Shown piece after piece: positions 1 through 7,750 of a DNA stretch of 12,367 nucleotides; positions within the stretch are counted from its first letter, which is position 1, and every line of letters starts with the position of its first letter. This stretch comes from Ruminococcus flavefaciens (GTDB lineage: Bacteria > Bacillota > Clostridia > Oscillospirales > Ruminococcaceae). The position numbers and the translations under genes are program-made. The stretch covers positions 1 to 12,367 of the forward strand of contig CADBAC010000009.1 of the NCBI GenBank assembly GCA_902792495.1, given 5' to 3'. The notes beneath the pieces are model-generated. The model did not search any database, had not been told where the DNA came from, and saw only the letters and a list, made by a program, of their open reading frames with translations.

Positions 1-502
1 TCATATACTGTCTCATGAAGAATACGCAAGTCGGTGCTGCGATTGCAGGGAGAATAAGAGGAAGGAAATTATTAGTCATGTGGATCTTGTACATGAACTG
101 ATAGAAACCGATACTTGTTACCTGTGCAGGGATCATAAGCACAGCCATGATCATTGTGAAGAATGGCTTTCTCAGCTTCCAGTCATATGCAACGAGTGCA
201 AATGCTGTCATTGTTGAGAAGTAGATGGTACAAGCTGTAGCACCTACGGAAATGATCAGGGAGTTCTTGAAGCCCCTGAAAGCATTGAATGAACCCTTAT
301 CACTGAGAACCTCAAGATTTGATTTGAGGAAGTGTGACGGGATAAGCGAAATAGCGTGCTGCTGGATCTGATATGTGCTTCTTGTCGCATTGACGATCAT
401 GATAACGAAGGGAAGCAGACTCAGTACAGTGAGGAGACCACAGAACACGTAAGCAGAAATTATAAACGCTCTGTTGGAGGCGTTCTTCTTCCTTACAGCC
501 AT
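1..502 (-). CDS. MalG-type carbohydrate ABC transporter permease (3' end beyond window)
   Basis: Inner-membrane permease subunit of a sugar importer of the MalFG class, partnered with the MalF-type gene just upstream. The visible 167 residues begin MAVRKKNASNRAF. A first membrane segment follows (about residues 13-35), then the extracytoplasmic part and further hydrophobic segments. The last visible stretch reads IAAPTCVFFMRQY, a close match to the conserved MalG-family sequence that precedes the EAA loop. The EAA loop itself lies past the left edge. The ATG at 502-500 overlaps the end of the preceding gene by 10 bp and has a strong GAGGAGG ribosome binding site, so the two are probably translationally coupled. 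Family membership is firm. The sugar (xylo-oligosaccharide) is inferred only from the xylose isomerase and GH3 neighbours. Confidence 0.93.
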   Translation of the reverse strand, partial: MAVRKKNASNRAFIISAYVFCGLLTVLSLLPFVIMIVNATRSTYQIQQHAISLIPSHFLKSNLEVLSDKGSFNAFRGFKNSLIISVGATACTIYFSTMTAFALVAYDWKLRKPFFTMIMAVLMIPAQVTSIGFYQFMYKIHMTNNFLPLILPAIAAPTCVFFMRQYM

Positions 503-1485
503 TCTTTTCCTCCTCTCGCCGCCTGAAGCTTAGCTTTCTTTTTGGCCATTTTTATTTCCTTGTTCATCTTGACTTCGTCCTTATCACGCATTACATAGAA
601 CAGAACAGCTGAACAGATGACGATGATGACCCACATGATCATACTTGCAGCTGAAGCCTTGTTGTAGAGGTAGCTTCCGCTGAACGCCTGTTTCTGGATG
701 TAAACGCTGGTGGTAAGTGTAGCGTTGTCAGGGCCGCCGTCTTTGAATACCTTAGGAATATCATACATATTAAGACCGCCGACCAGTGATGTAACAAGTG
801 TATAAAGCAGAACTGTTTTAAGGTTCGGTATTGTTATCTTGAAGAATGTCTGGACGCCGTTTGCACCGTCGATCTCAGCAGCCTCATAGATATCAGGGCT
901 GATACCGAGTACACCTGAGATAAGTACGATCATAGTATTTCCGTACCATGTCCAGAACTGAATGAATGCTACAATAAGTCTTGCAGCAGACTTAGTTTCT
1001 ACAAAGTTGTAAGCTGAATCTCTTATGCCTGTAGACATAAGGATATCGTTTACAGGTCCGATAGGATATGAGAAGATTGCTTTGAAAAGTACAGCTACTG
1101 TAGCAGCTGTGATAATGTTGGGCATATAGAATACGACTTTGAAAAAGCCCTTGCCCTTGATCTCATTGCTTCGGGAAGTGAACCATGCCGTAAGCAGAAG
1201 AGCGATGGTGATCTGGGGGAAGAAGTTCATCAGCCAGATCGTGATAGTATTTTTAAGTGATGTGACAAACGATTTGTTATGTATTACATTCTTAAAGTTA
1301 TCCAGCGGATTATCAAGAATGTGCCAGTCTGTATTTCCGAGTCCCTTACAGTCGGTAAAGCCGAGGATCAGCGTATAGATAGTGGGATAGAGCGAAAAAA
1401 TCAGAAAAGCCACAATAAAAGGTATACTGAAAAGGTATCCGTACTTTGCATAGCTGATACCCTTGAGCTGCTGCTTTTTAGGCAA
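493..1485 (-). CDS. MalF-type carbohydrate ABC transporter permease, TTG start
   Basis: Inner-membrane permease pairing with the MalG-type protein downstream. The 330-residue product from the TTG start has about six hydrophobic segments, beginning near residues 17-41. It carries the classic EAA loop at residues 201-220 (EAAEIDGANG followed by a Phe and an Ile-Pro), which docks the ATPase. The reading frame stays open upstream to an ATG at 1536, but that ATG lies inside an intercistronic hairpin and lacks a ribosome binding site. The TTG at 1485-1483 sits 8 nt after a perfect AAGGAGG and gives a typical family N terminus (PKKQQLKGISYAKYG). The last 30 residues form an unusually lysine-rich cytoplasmic tail. 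No ATPase gene is adjacent, as is common for importers that share one MsmK-like ATPase. Confidence 0.93.
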   Translation of the reverse strand: MPKKQQLKGISYAKYGYLFSIPFIVAFLIFSLYPTIYTLILGFTDCKGLGNTDWHILDNPLDNFKNVIHNKSFVTSLKNTITIWLMNFFPQITIALLLTAWFTSRSNEIKGKGFFKVVFYMPNIITAATVAVLFKAIFSYPIGPVNDILMSTGIRDSAYNFVETKSAARLIVAFIQFWTWYGNTMIVLISGVLGISPDIYEAAEIDGANGVQTFFKITIPNLKTVLLYTLVTSLVGGLNMYDIPKVFKDGGPDNATLTTSVYIQKQAFSGSYLYNKASAASMIMWVIIVICSAVLFYVMRDKDEVKMNKEIKMAKKKAKLQAARGGKEWL

Positions 1486-1493
1486 AGCTAAAA

Positions 1494-1500
1494 CCTCCTT
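1494..1500 (-). promoter_or_regulatory. Ribosome binding site that fixes the TTG start of the MalF-type gene
   Basis: The minus strand reads AAGGAGG here, a perfect Shine-Dalgarno core ending 8 nt before TTG at 1485-1483. No comparable site precedes the upstream in-frame ATG at 1536. Confidence 0.85.
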
Positions 1501-1512
1501 TTTGCAGCTGCT

Positions 1513-1561
1513 CAACCGGGGCGGATGCCCCCGCATGAGCGGGAGTCACCCTTCCCGGCTG
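1513..1561 (-). repeat. Nested intercistronic stem-loop between binding-protein and MalF genes
   Basis: The outer arms at 1513-1520 and 1554-1561 form 8 pairs around CCGGG/CCCGG, one of them a G-U pair in the minus-strand RNA. Inside, CCCGC (1530-1534) pairs with GCGGG (1539-1543) around a 4-nt loop. No T-run follows, so this is not a normal intrinsic terminator. It lies in the 120-bp gap after the binding-protein stop. A role in stabilising the binding-protein message, or in partial attenuation of the permeases, is an inference from its position. Confidence 0.6.
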
Positions 1562-1605
1562 AACCTGCTAATTTATGCGTTAGAATGTATTATGCGGCCC
1601 TATTA

Positions 1606-3054
1606 TCAGTCAACTGTAACGTCGAGTGAGTCAGAAACGTTTGACTTGAAGTCTTCGATAGCAGCGTCTCTGTCCTTTTCGCCGGCTGTGTACTGACGAA
1701 CCTGGTCACGCCATAAGCCGTTGATAGCCTCATCGTACTGAGTGAGGTTCTTACCGTTTGCGAAAGCGTTAGCCTTCTGGAAGATGTCGAACATATTCTG
1801 GCCAGCGAGGAAGTCGAGTGTTCCGTCAGACTTAGCCATTACAGCAGCTGAAGCAACAGCATCCTTTGTGCCGCCATCTGCATATGTTCCGTTAGCCCAC
1901 TGATACTGGAGGCCATCCTCAGAAGTATCAAGTGTGATCCAGTTGATGATCTCGCCGAGAGCATCCTTGTGCTCGCTTTCCTTGTTTGCGAGTACCCATG
2001 TACCGCCCCAGAAGAAGCCGATAGGTGGCTCACAGATGCCCCAGTCGCCGTATGTGCCTTCGCCTACAGCTTCGCCGCCGCAGTTAGGAGCGAGTGTGTA
2101 GTTGATGAGCCAAGCAGGTCCGAAGAAGCCGAGGATGCCCTTGCTTCCCTCACCCTTCATATCAGCAAACCAGCCTTCCTGCCAGTCCTGAGTATCGTTG
2201 TGGTAATCGTTGTCCTTGAGCTTCTTGGAGAGGTCGAGGAATGCTTCACGCTTAGGATCGATTGTGAGCTTGCCGTCTACGATCCAGCCCTTGTCAGAGC
2301 TGTTCTCAACTGCGTGCCAGATATCGCCGTCGCCTGAAACTATACCATAGCCCTTGCCCTTCAGTGTCTCAGCAGCCTCAAAGAATGTATCCCAGCTGTT
2401 TGTGCCGCCGCCGATAGCCTTTGATACTGCCTCTGGTGAATCGTCACCGAAAGCATCCTTAGCAATTGAACGTCTGTAGATGAAAGCACCGCCTGTAGCC
2501 TGGTAGCCGAGACCTACTACATCGCCGTCGCCGTTTGTACCGATATCAACTGTGTACTGAGCGATCTCAGCGTCCTTGATACCTGCTTCAACGTCGATTC
2601 CAAGATCCTTGTATGGGCAAGCATACTGTGAAGCATCACCCTGTGTATACTTAAGTACGAATGCAGCCTCTGCGCAGTAGAGATCAGGAGCTTCCTTGCC
2701 GCCTGCTGCGAGAGCCTGGTCGAGTGCAGGCTGATAGTTCTGGTCTGTTGTCGGGATTACAGTTGTCTCGATGTCATACTTAGCTGCGAAATCAGGGTGT
2801 GTATCGAGATACTTCTGAACCATGCCGGGAACTTCTTCTGTGAATGACCAGATATTGAGAGTTGTCTTGCCTTCACTGCCGCCCTTGTCTTCTGAGGAAG
2901 ATTCTGCCTCTGAAGACTCTTCTGCTGATGACTCTGATGCTGATGACTCAGATGCAGATGGTGTTGAAGCATCGTCATTTGAGCTTGAGCTTCCGCAAGC
3001 TGTCATTGATGCAATGAGAGCTAATGCAGAAAGTGCTGATAAAACCTTTTTCAT
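1606..3054 (-). CDS. Extracellular sugar-binding lipoprotein of ABC importer
   Basis: Substrate-binding protein of the family 1 (MalE-like) type that delivers sugar to the two permeases encoded downstream. The start at 3054 (MKKVLSAL) has GGAGG 8 nt upstream. The longer frame to 3096 adds 14 non-homologous residues and places that site inside the gene. Residues 1-19 form a lipoprotein signal peptide, and the lipobox MTAC puts the lipidated cysteine at residue 20. A Ser/Glu/Asp-rich linker of roughly 40 residues tethers the domain to the membrane. The mature fold begins at TTLNIWSFTEEVPG. The length of 482 residues is typical once the linker is counted. Several Trp and Phe residues (for example GFFGPAW and GFFWGGTW) could stack on sugar rings. 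Xylo-oligosaccharide as ligand is inferred from the neighbours. Confidence 0.92.
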   Translation of the reverse strand: MKKVLSALSALALIASMTACGSSSSNDDASTPSASESSASESSAEESSEAESSSEDKGGSEGKTTLNIWSFTEEVPGMVQKYLDTHPDFAAKYDIETTVIPTTDQNYQPALDQALAAGGKEAPDLYCAEAAFVLKYTQGDASQYACPYKDLGIDVEAGIKDAEIAQYTVDIGTNGDGDVVGLGYQATGGAFIYRRSIAKDAFGDDSPEAVSKAIGGGTNSWDTFFEAAETLKGKGYGIVSGDGDIWHAVENSSDKGWIVDGKLTIDPKREAFLDLSKKLKDNDYHNDTQDWQEGWFADMKGEGSKGILGFFGPAWLINYTLAPNCGGEAVGEGTYGDWGICEPPIGFFWGGTWVLANKESEHKDALGEIINWITLDTSEDGLQYQWANGTYADGGTKDAVASAAVMAKSDGTLDFLAGQNMFDIFQKANAFANGKNLTQYDEAINGLWRDQVRQYTAGEKDRDAAIEDFKSNVSDSLDVTVD

Positions 3055-3094
3055 TTTAAAGACCTCCATAAATATAAATTTGGTGTGTTTTGGC

Positions 3095-3150
3095 ATCCCC
3101 TGTATTTTATGCAGGGGATACCTATATCGCTATTCCGTGTTGCCACGGAA
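3095..3150 (-). repeat. Tandem hairpins between xylA and the binding-protein gene
   Basis: Two perfect inverted repeats lie in the 109-bp gap. The first transcribed, 3133-3139 with 3144-3150, is a 7-bp stem with a GCAA loop on the minus-strand RNA, a GNRA-type tetraloop. The second, 3095-3102 with 3112-3119, is an 8-bp stem (ATCCCCTG arm) with a 9-nt loop. No T-run follows either one on the minus strand, so read-through into the binding-protein gene is expected. A likely role is RNA processing or 5'-end protection, giving more binding protein than enzyme. That role is inferred. Confidence 0.65.
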
Positions 3151-3163
3151 AAAGGCACTTGGA

Positions 3164-4483
3164 TCAAAGATTGAATATAACGTTGTTTACGATGGACTCG
3201 AGGAGTTCCTGTCTGCCGCTGGAAATAGAGGCTGTAACCTCGCCCTTTGCGAGAGCATACTTCTCAAGAGCAGCCATATCAGCCTTGCCTGAGATGATGT
3301 CGAGACCGATTCCCTCGCTCCATGAAGCGTAGCGGTCGGAAATGAAGCTGTCGATACGTCCGTCAGCGATGAGCTTGCTTGCAGCCTTGTAGCCGAGAGC
3401 GAATGCATCCATACCTGCGATGTAGCTGTAGAAGATATCCTCAGGTGTGAAGCTTCCACGTCTTGCCTTTGCATCGAAGTTGAGACCGCCGTTTGTGAAG
3501 CCGCCAGCCTTGATAACTTCGTACATACACATTGTTGTGTCATAGATATTTGTCGGGAACTGGTCTGTATCCCATCCGAGGAGAGGATCGCCCTGGTTTG
3601 CGTCGATAGAACCGAAAGCACCGTTTGTTCTTGCTACGCAGAGCTCGTGCTGGAATGTGTGCTGAGCCAGTGTAGCGTGGTTAGCTTCGATGTTCATCTT
3701 GAAATCCTTGTCGAGGCCGTACTTTCTGAGGAAGCCCAGAACAGTAGCAGTATCGAAATCGTACTGGTGCTTTGTTGGCTCCTTTGGCTTAGGCTCGATG
3801 TAGAAATCGCCCTTGAAGCCGATAGAACGTCCGTACTCAACAGCCATCTTCATGAGACGAGCCATGTTGTCGAGCTCAAGGCCCATGTTTGTGTTAAGGA
3901 GAGTCTCATAACCCTCACGTCCGCCCCAGAATACGTAGCCTGTACCGCCGAGCTTTACAGTAGACTCGAGAGCCTTCTTGATCTGTGCAGCTGAGAAAGC
4001 GAATACGTCTGCGGATGGTGAAGTACCTGCGCCGTGCATGAATCTTGGGTGATCGAAGCACTTAGCTGTACCCCAGAGGCACTTGAGGCCTGTCTCAGCC
4101 TGCTTAGCCTTGATGTAATCAGTAACGATGTCGAGCTGAGCGTTTGTGTCCTTCAGTGAGCCGTACTCAGGTGAAAGGTCACGATCGTGGAAACAGAAGT
4201 AGTCGATAGAAAGCTTCTGCATGATCTCGAAAGCTGCGTCAACCTTAGCCTTAGCTCTTGCAGCAGGATCATTTTCGCCCCATGTCTTGTCAGCTGTACC
4301 GCAGCCGAACATATCTGTTCCGTCGCCGCCCATTGTATGCCACCATGAGAGAGCAAACTTCATAATGTCACGCATCTTCTTGCCGTCTACTACCTCATCA
4401 GGATTGTAGTACTTGAATGCGAGAGGATTTGTGCTGTCCTTGCCCTCGTAAGGGATCTTGCATATGTTCTTGAAAAATTCCAT
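3164..4483 (-). CDS. xylA: Xylose isomerase, class II
   Basis: Cytoplasmic enzyme converting D-xylose to D-xylulose with two divalent metal ions. At 439 residues it is full length for the long, class II type. Expected active-site residues are present: His99 and Asp102 in CFHDRD, the [10 protein letters not shown] signature at about 184-193, Glu230 and Lys232 in IEPKPKEP, Glu266 and His269 in [16 protein letters not shown], Asp294, Asp305, Asp307 and Asp337. Every one falls two positions before the usual class II numbering. The ATG at 4483 follows GGAGG by 10 nt, and only 23 bp separate it from the upstream GH3 gene, so the two are co-transcribed. The product xylulose needs a xylulokinase, which is not in this window. 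Confidence 0.98.
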   Translation of the reverse strand: MEFFKNICKIPYEGKDSTNPLAFKYYNPDEVVDGKKMRDIMKFALSWWHTMGGDGTDMFGCGTADKTWGENDPAARAKAKVDAAFEIMQKLSIDYFCFHDRDLSPEYGSLKDTNAQLDIVTDYIKAKQAETGLKCLWGTAKCFDHPRFMHGAGTSPSADVFAFSAAQIKKALESTVKLGGTGYVFWGGREGYETLLNTNMGLELDNMARLMKMAVEYGRSIGFKGDFYIEPKPKEPTKHQYDFDTATVLGFLRKYGLDKDFKMNIEANHATLAQHTFQHELCVARTNGAFGSIDANQGDPLLGWDTDQFPTNIYDTTMCMYEVIKAGGFTNGGLNFDAKARRGSFTPEDIFYSYIAGMDAFALGYKAASKLIADGRIDSFISDRYASWSEGIGLDIISGKADMAALEKYALAKGEVTASISSGRQELLESIVNNVIFNL

Positions 4484-4506
4484 TTGTGAATGACCTCCAA
4501 CTTAAA

Positions 4507-6579
4507 TTAGATATTGATAGATAAACAACCTGTGCCTGTGAGTTTTTCACTCAGTGGGTCAGGCTGGGATGTGCCTGCATAAAGGGTGAATCCCTTAGCG
4601 GAACGGCTCCTCTTGCCGTTTTCATCAACAGCTTCAAATGCACTGTCGCTGAGAGTAACTTCAACTTCCGTGCTTTCGCCCTTTTTCAGGAAAACTCTCC
4701 TGAATCCGCATAAGCTGTAGAATGGTACATATTTATCGCCCTCGCCCTTGATGTAGAACTGAACTACATCCTCAGTATCGAAGTCACCTGTATTAGTTAC
4801 CTTTACGGCTGCCTTGCCGTTCTCGAATCTGAGATCCGAGACCTCAGTCTTTGAATAAGTAAGACCGAAACCGAAAGGATAAAGGATATTATCCTGTGTG
4901 TATCTGTATGTGCGTCCCTTCATGCTGTAATCAGTGAATTCGGGAAGCTTTGTTGTATCAACGTAGAAAGTAACGGGGAGCTTGCCTGAGGGTGATATCT
5001 TTCCGAAGAGGATATCAGCCAGTGCAGTACCGCCGAACTGTCCGGGATACCAAGCATGGATAAGAGCGTCGCAGTCAGCTTCAACGTTGATAGCGCTTCC
5101 TGCTGCTGTAACGATGATAACAGGCTTGCCCTTGCTCATTACTGCCTCCACCATCTTGCGCTGTGCTTCGGGGAGTCTCAGGTCTTTCTTGTCGCCTGAT
5201 GAGAATTCGTTGCCTGTATCGCCTTCTTCGCCTTCGATAGTAGCGTCGAGACCTACACAGAGGACTACGACATCCGAATGTTCGGCAACTATCTCAGCTT
5301 CTGCTATTCTGTCATCAGCAAGTCCGAGCTGCATACATCTGTCCTTGTAGAGGTGGCTGCCCTCGGAGTAGAGAACTCTGCCGTCGAAAGCATCCTGGAT
5401 GCCTTCAAGGAAAGTGATGTAGCGGTCTGCTCTGCCGTTGTAGTTGCCCTCAAGTGCAGGGCGGCTGTCGGCGTTGGGACCGATGACACCGATAGTCTTT
5501 ATCTTTGAAGGATCAAGAGGAAGAATGCCGTTGTTCTTCAGCATTACCATTGATCTTTCAGAGCATTTTCTTGCGTAAGCCTTGTTCTCCTCGTTTGCAA
5601 CGATGCTGTAATCCAACTTATCGAACTCAGTCTCGTCATCGAACATACCGAGACGTACCCTTGTCCTCATAAGGTGGATGCAGGCCTTTTTGATATCCTC
5701 ATCATTGATAAGGCCTTCATTGTAAGCATGGAGCAGATGGAGATATGTATTGCCGCAGTTCAGGTCACAGCCCAGCTTCAAAGCCATAGCTGCCGACTCG
5801 GGAGCGGTCTTTGTTACCATGTGATTTGTGTGAAAATCACGTATAGCCCAGCAGTCGGAAACGAAGTATCCGTCGAAGCCCCATTCGTCAAGCTTGCCCA
5901 TCAGGAATTTGCTTGCACAGGCCGGTTCTCCGTTAACTCTGTTGTAAGCGCCCATAACGCCTTCCACTTTTGCTTCTTTGACAAGCGCTTCAAAAGCAGG
6001 GAGGTAAGTCTCCTCCATATCTTTGGGTGAAGCAACTGCATCGAATTCATGTCTGATAGCTTCCGGGCCGCTGTGAACAGCCAGATGCTTTGCACAGGCA
6101 GCTGTTTTCAGCACTTTGCCTTCGCCCTGAAGTCCCTTTGCAAAGGCAACACCGAGACGTGTTGTCAGGTAAGGGTCTTCTCCGTAGGTCTCCTGACCTC
6201 TTCCCCATCGGGGATCACGGAATATATTTACATTCGGTGACCAGAGGCATAAGCCCTTGTAGATATCGTGGTCGCCGTGTGCGGAATATTCATTGTACTT
6301 TGCTCTCGCTTCGTCGCCGATGATGCTGCCGACTTTATTCATAGCCTCCTCATCGAACATAGCTGCAAGGCCTATAGCCTGTGGGAACATAGTAGCTGTT
6401 CCTGCTCTTGCAACTCCGTGGAGGCCCTCGCTCCACCAGTTATATGCGGGGATATCAAGTCTGTCAACGGCGGGAGCGTCGTATTTTAACTGAGAGGCTT
6501 GTTCCTCAAGGGTAAGTCTGTTAGTAAGATCTTCTGCTCTTTCCTGAGCCGAAAGACTTTTGTCCTTGTATTTTTCCAA
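4507..6579 (-). CDS. GH3 family glycosidase, probable intracellular beta-xylosidase
   Basis: Glycoside hydrolase family 3 enzyme that removes sugar from the non-reducing end of beta-linked oligosaccharides. With no signal peptide it acts in the cytoplasm on imported substrate. From the TTG start it has 690 residues. The N-terminal barrel includes NWWSEGLHGVAR, RDPRWGRGQETYGEDP and KHLAVHSGPE. The nucleophile Asp is residue 242, in YFVSDCWA. The C-terminal GH3 domain has MLKNNGILPL, an EGEE cluster at about 449-452 that may contain the acid/base, and WYPGQFGGTALADILFG. A fibronectin-III-like domain closes the protein. I chose TTG (6579-6577) because AAGGAG stands 7 nt upstream and the protein then starts at EKYKDKSLS, as family members do. 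An ATG at 6624 is in frame but lies in a hairpin. Beta-xylosidase is favoured by xylA next door; beta-glucosidase or arabinosidase activity cannot be excluded. Confidence 0.93.
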   Translation of the reverse strand: MEKYKDKSLSAQERAEDLTNRLTLEEQASQLKYDAPAVDRLDIPAYNWWSEGLHGVARAGTATMFPQAIGLAAMFDEEAMNKVGSIIGDEARAKYNEYSAHGDHDIYKGLCLWSPNVNIFRDPRWGRGQETYGEDPYLTTRLGVAFAKGLQGEGKVLKTAACAKHLAVHSGPEAIRHEFDAVASPKDMEETYLPAFEALVKEAKVEGVMGAYNRVNGEPACASKFLMGKLDEWGFDGYFVSDCWAIRDFHTNHMVTKTAPESAAMALKLGCDLNCGNTYLHLLHAYNEGLINDEDIKKACIHLMRTRVRLGMFDDETEFDKLDYSIVANEENKAYARKCSERSMVMLKNNGILPLDPSKIKTIGVIGPNADSRPALEGNYNGRADRYITFLEGIQDAFDGRVLYSEGSHLYKDRCMQLGLADDRIAEAEIVAEHSDVVVLCVGLDATIEGEEGDTGNEFSSGDKKDLRLPEAQRKMVEAVMSKGKPVIIVTAAGSAINVEADCDALIHAWYPGQFGGTALADILFGKISPSGKLPVTFYVDTTKLPEFTDYSMKGRTYRYTQDNILYPFGFGLTYSKTEVSDLRFENGKAAVKVTNTGDFDTEDVVQFYIKGEGDKYVPFYSLCGFRRVFLKKGESTEVEVTLSDSAFEAVDENGKRSRSAKGFTLYAGTSQPDPLSEKLTGTGCLSINI

Positions 6580-6585
6580 GCACAT

Positions 6586-6593
6586 TCTCCTTT
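6586..6593 (-). promoter_or_regulatory. Ribosome binding site that favours the TTG start of the GH3 gene
   Basis: The minus strand reads AAAGGAGA. GGAG ends 7 nt before TTG at 6579-6577, ideal spacing. It is too close to the in-frame ATG six bases further upstream (6585-6583), and it lies inside the coding region if the ATG at 6624 is used. Confidence 0.7.
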
Positions 6594-6615
6594 CATAGGG
6601 TATTACTTTATCTGA

Positions 6616-6656
6616 CGCTGACATTCAGCTGCCGCCTTATGCAGTTCCTGTCAGCG
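6616..6656 (-). repeat. Intercistronic hairpin between DUF4380-like and GH3 genes
   Basis: Perfect 8-bp arms CGCTGACA (6616-6623) and TGTCAGCG (6649-6656) enclose a second 4-bp stem, CTGC (6629-6632) with GCAG (6641-6644). It begins 7 nt after the stop of the upstream gene. No T-run follows on the minus strand. It probably marks an RNA processing or stability boundary. It also covers the ATG at 6624, which argues against that codon as the GH3 start. Confidence 0.6.
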
Positions 6657-6662
6657 GTTTTA

Positions 6663-7559
6663 TCATGACGTTATATTGGATATGTATTCGTTTATGACCT
6701 TATCGGCATTCCAGTCGCTGCTGCGGAGTTCCCACTTTTCAGTGATGGAAGCAGTCTCGCCGGGCTGATACTTCTTCATCTCGCCGAGGATCTCGCATTC
6801 AAGGAAGAGATTATTGGTGTAGGTCTCAAAGTTACAGCAGAAATCGGGGTAGGAGGTGTTCTTGTAGTCCTCGAAGCTCTTTCTGAATATCTGGCTGCCG
6901 TTCACGTAGATTATCTGGCCGCCCGTAACATTGAATCCCACCTTGAAAGCTTTCTTGGCGGACGGGTCATGTTTAAGGAGAGCGTACTTATCGGAGAGAG
7001 TGAATCTTTCATCCTTCACATCCGAATAGCTCCATAAAGACATTGTCCTGTTAGGAAGGAAACCGTTGTTGTCGCTGCAAAGAGGGATTATCTCGGTCCC
7101 GCCTGCGGCCAGTCCGGTAACGGACCAGGGAGCGAATTCAGCAGCTTTGCCTGAGCAGTTTGTGATGCGGTTCTCAACATGAACGGCATTTTCTTCCTTC
7201 ATGGTGATTATCAGGCTGAACTGCTTGCCGAATGCAGTCTTTGCAGGTGTAAGTGTGAGTGTATTTCCGTCGTATTCTACGCTGACTTTTGTATTATCTG
7301 GGAGATAAGTCTCAGGCACCGTTTCGGGAGCACACCAGATGCGGTGGCCGCCGTAAGCGTACCAAACGCCGTAGCCTTTGTTTATCTCGTAGAAATTGCG
7401 CTCTGTATCCTCAAAAAGAACATTCTGTCCGTCGCAGAAACCGAAGAAGACTATTCTTGGTCCTACATCTATAGTAGCGATCAGCTTTATAGTTCCGTTT
7501 TCGAGGCAGATACAATTTCCGTAATTCTTGTATTTCATTTCGTAGCATTTAACTTCCAT
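6663..7559 (-). CDS. DUF4380-like protein with galactose-mutarotase-type fold
   Basis: First gene of the operon, 298 residues, cytoplasmic (no signal peptide or membrane segment). The sequence has the beta-rich pattern of aldose 1-epimerase-fold proteins. It carries a DUF4380-like signature near residues 65-90: VWYAYGGHRIWCAPE, then TYLPDN. His72, Arg73, Glu79 and Asp88 are candidates for the sugar site, and the C-terminal FLECEILG with the PGE turn at about 266-268 also fits the fold. Family recognition is from memory of these motifs, so it is moderate. The start has GGGGG 7 nt upstream. Being transcribed with GH3 and xylose isomerase, it might be a mutarotase for xylose or xylobiose, or a non-catalytic sugar-binding protein. 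The role is inferred. Confidence 0.75.
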   Translation of the reverse strand: MEVKCYEMKYKNYGNCICLENGTIKLIATIDVGPRIVFFGFCDGQNVLFEDTERNFYEINKGYGVWYAYGGHRIWCAPETVPETYLPDNTKVSVEYDGNTLTLTPAKTAFGKQFSLIITMKEENAVHVENRITNCSGKAAEFAPWSVTGLAAGGTEIIPLCSDNNGFLPNRTMSLWSYSDVKDERFTLSDKYALLKHDPSAKKAFKVGFNVTGGQIIYVNGSQIFRKSFEDYKNTSYPDFCCNFETYTNNLFLECEILGEMKKYQPGETASITEKWELRSSDWNADKVINEYISNITS

Positions 7560-7615
7560 ACTCTTACCCCCATAAACAGGCAGACTTCTGTCGTCTATTG
7601 TCTTTCTATGCTATT

Positions 7616-7641
7616 ATTATAATACTTAGTCGCAAATTATA
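7616..7641 (-). promoter_or_regulatory. Candidate promoter -10 elements of the xylose operon
   Basis: Two TATAAT hexamers occur on the minus strand, at 7641-7636 and 7621-7616, which is 77 and 57 nt before the ATG at 7559. Neither has a good TTGACA at 16-18 nt; the nearest match, TTGATA at 7670-7665, stands 23 nt from the first. A good -10 with a poor -35 is what an activator-dependent promoter looks like, and an AraC-family gene diverges from this spot. The link is inferred. Confidence 0.5.
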
Positions 7642-7705
7642 CCACTCATTTATTGCGGTCATTCTATCAAGAATTGCTAATGTTTCACAATTTTTTCGAT
7701 TTCTC

Positions 7706-7735
7706 TTTACAAATATCAGTGTTTTGTTGTATAAT
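7706..7735 (+). promoter_or_regulatory. Promoter of the AraC-family gene
   Basis: TTTACA at 7706-7711 and a perfect TATAAT at 7730-7735 are separated by 18 nt, close to the vegetative sigma consensus. Transcription would start near 7742, giving a leader of about 100 nt before the ATG at 7843. Confidence 0.7.
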
Positions 7736-7750
7736 ACCATTAAAAGAAAC

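Noticed and set aside
2822..3292. Plus-strand open frame of 156 codons across the binding-protein signal region
   Set aside because: It is a shadow of the binding-protein gene; its Ser/Asp-rich content is the complement of the real linker, and it has no ribosome binding site.
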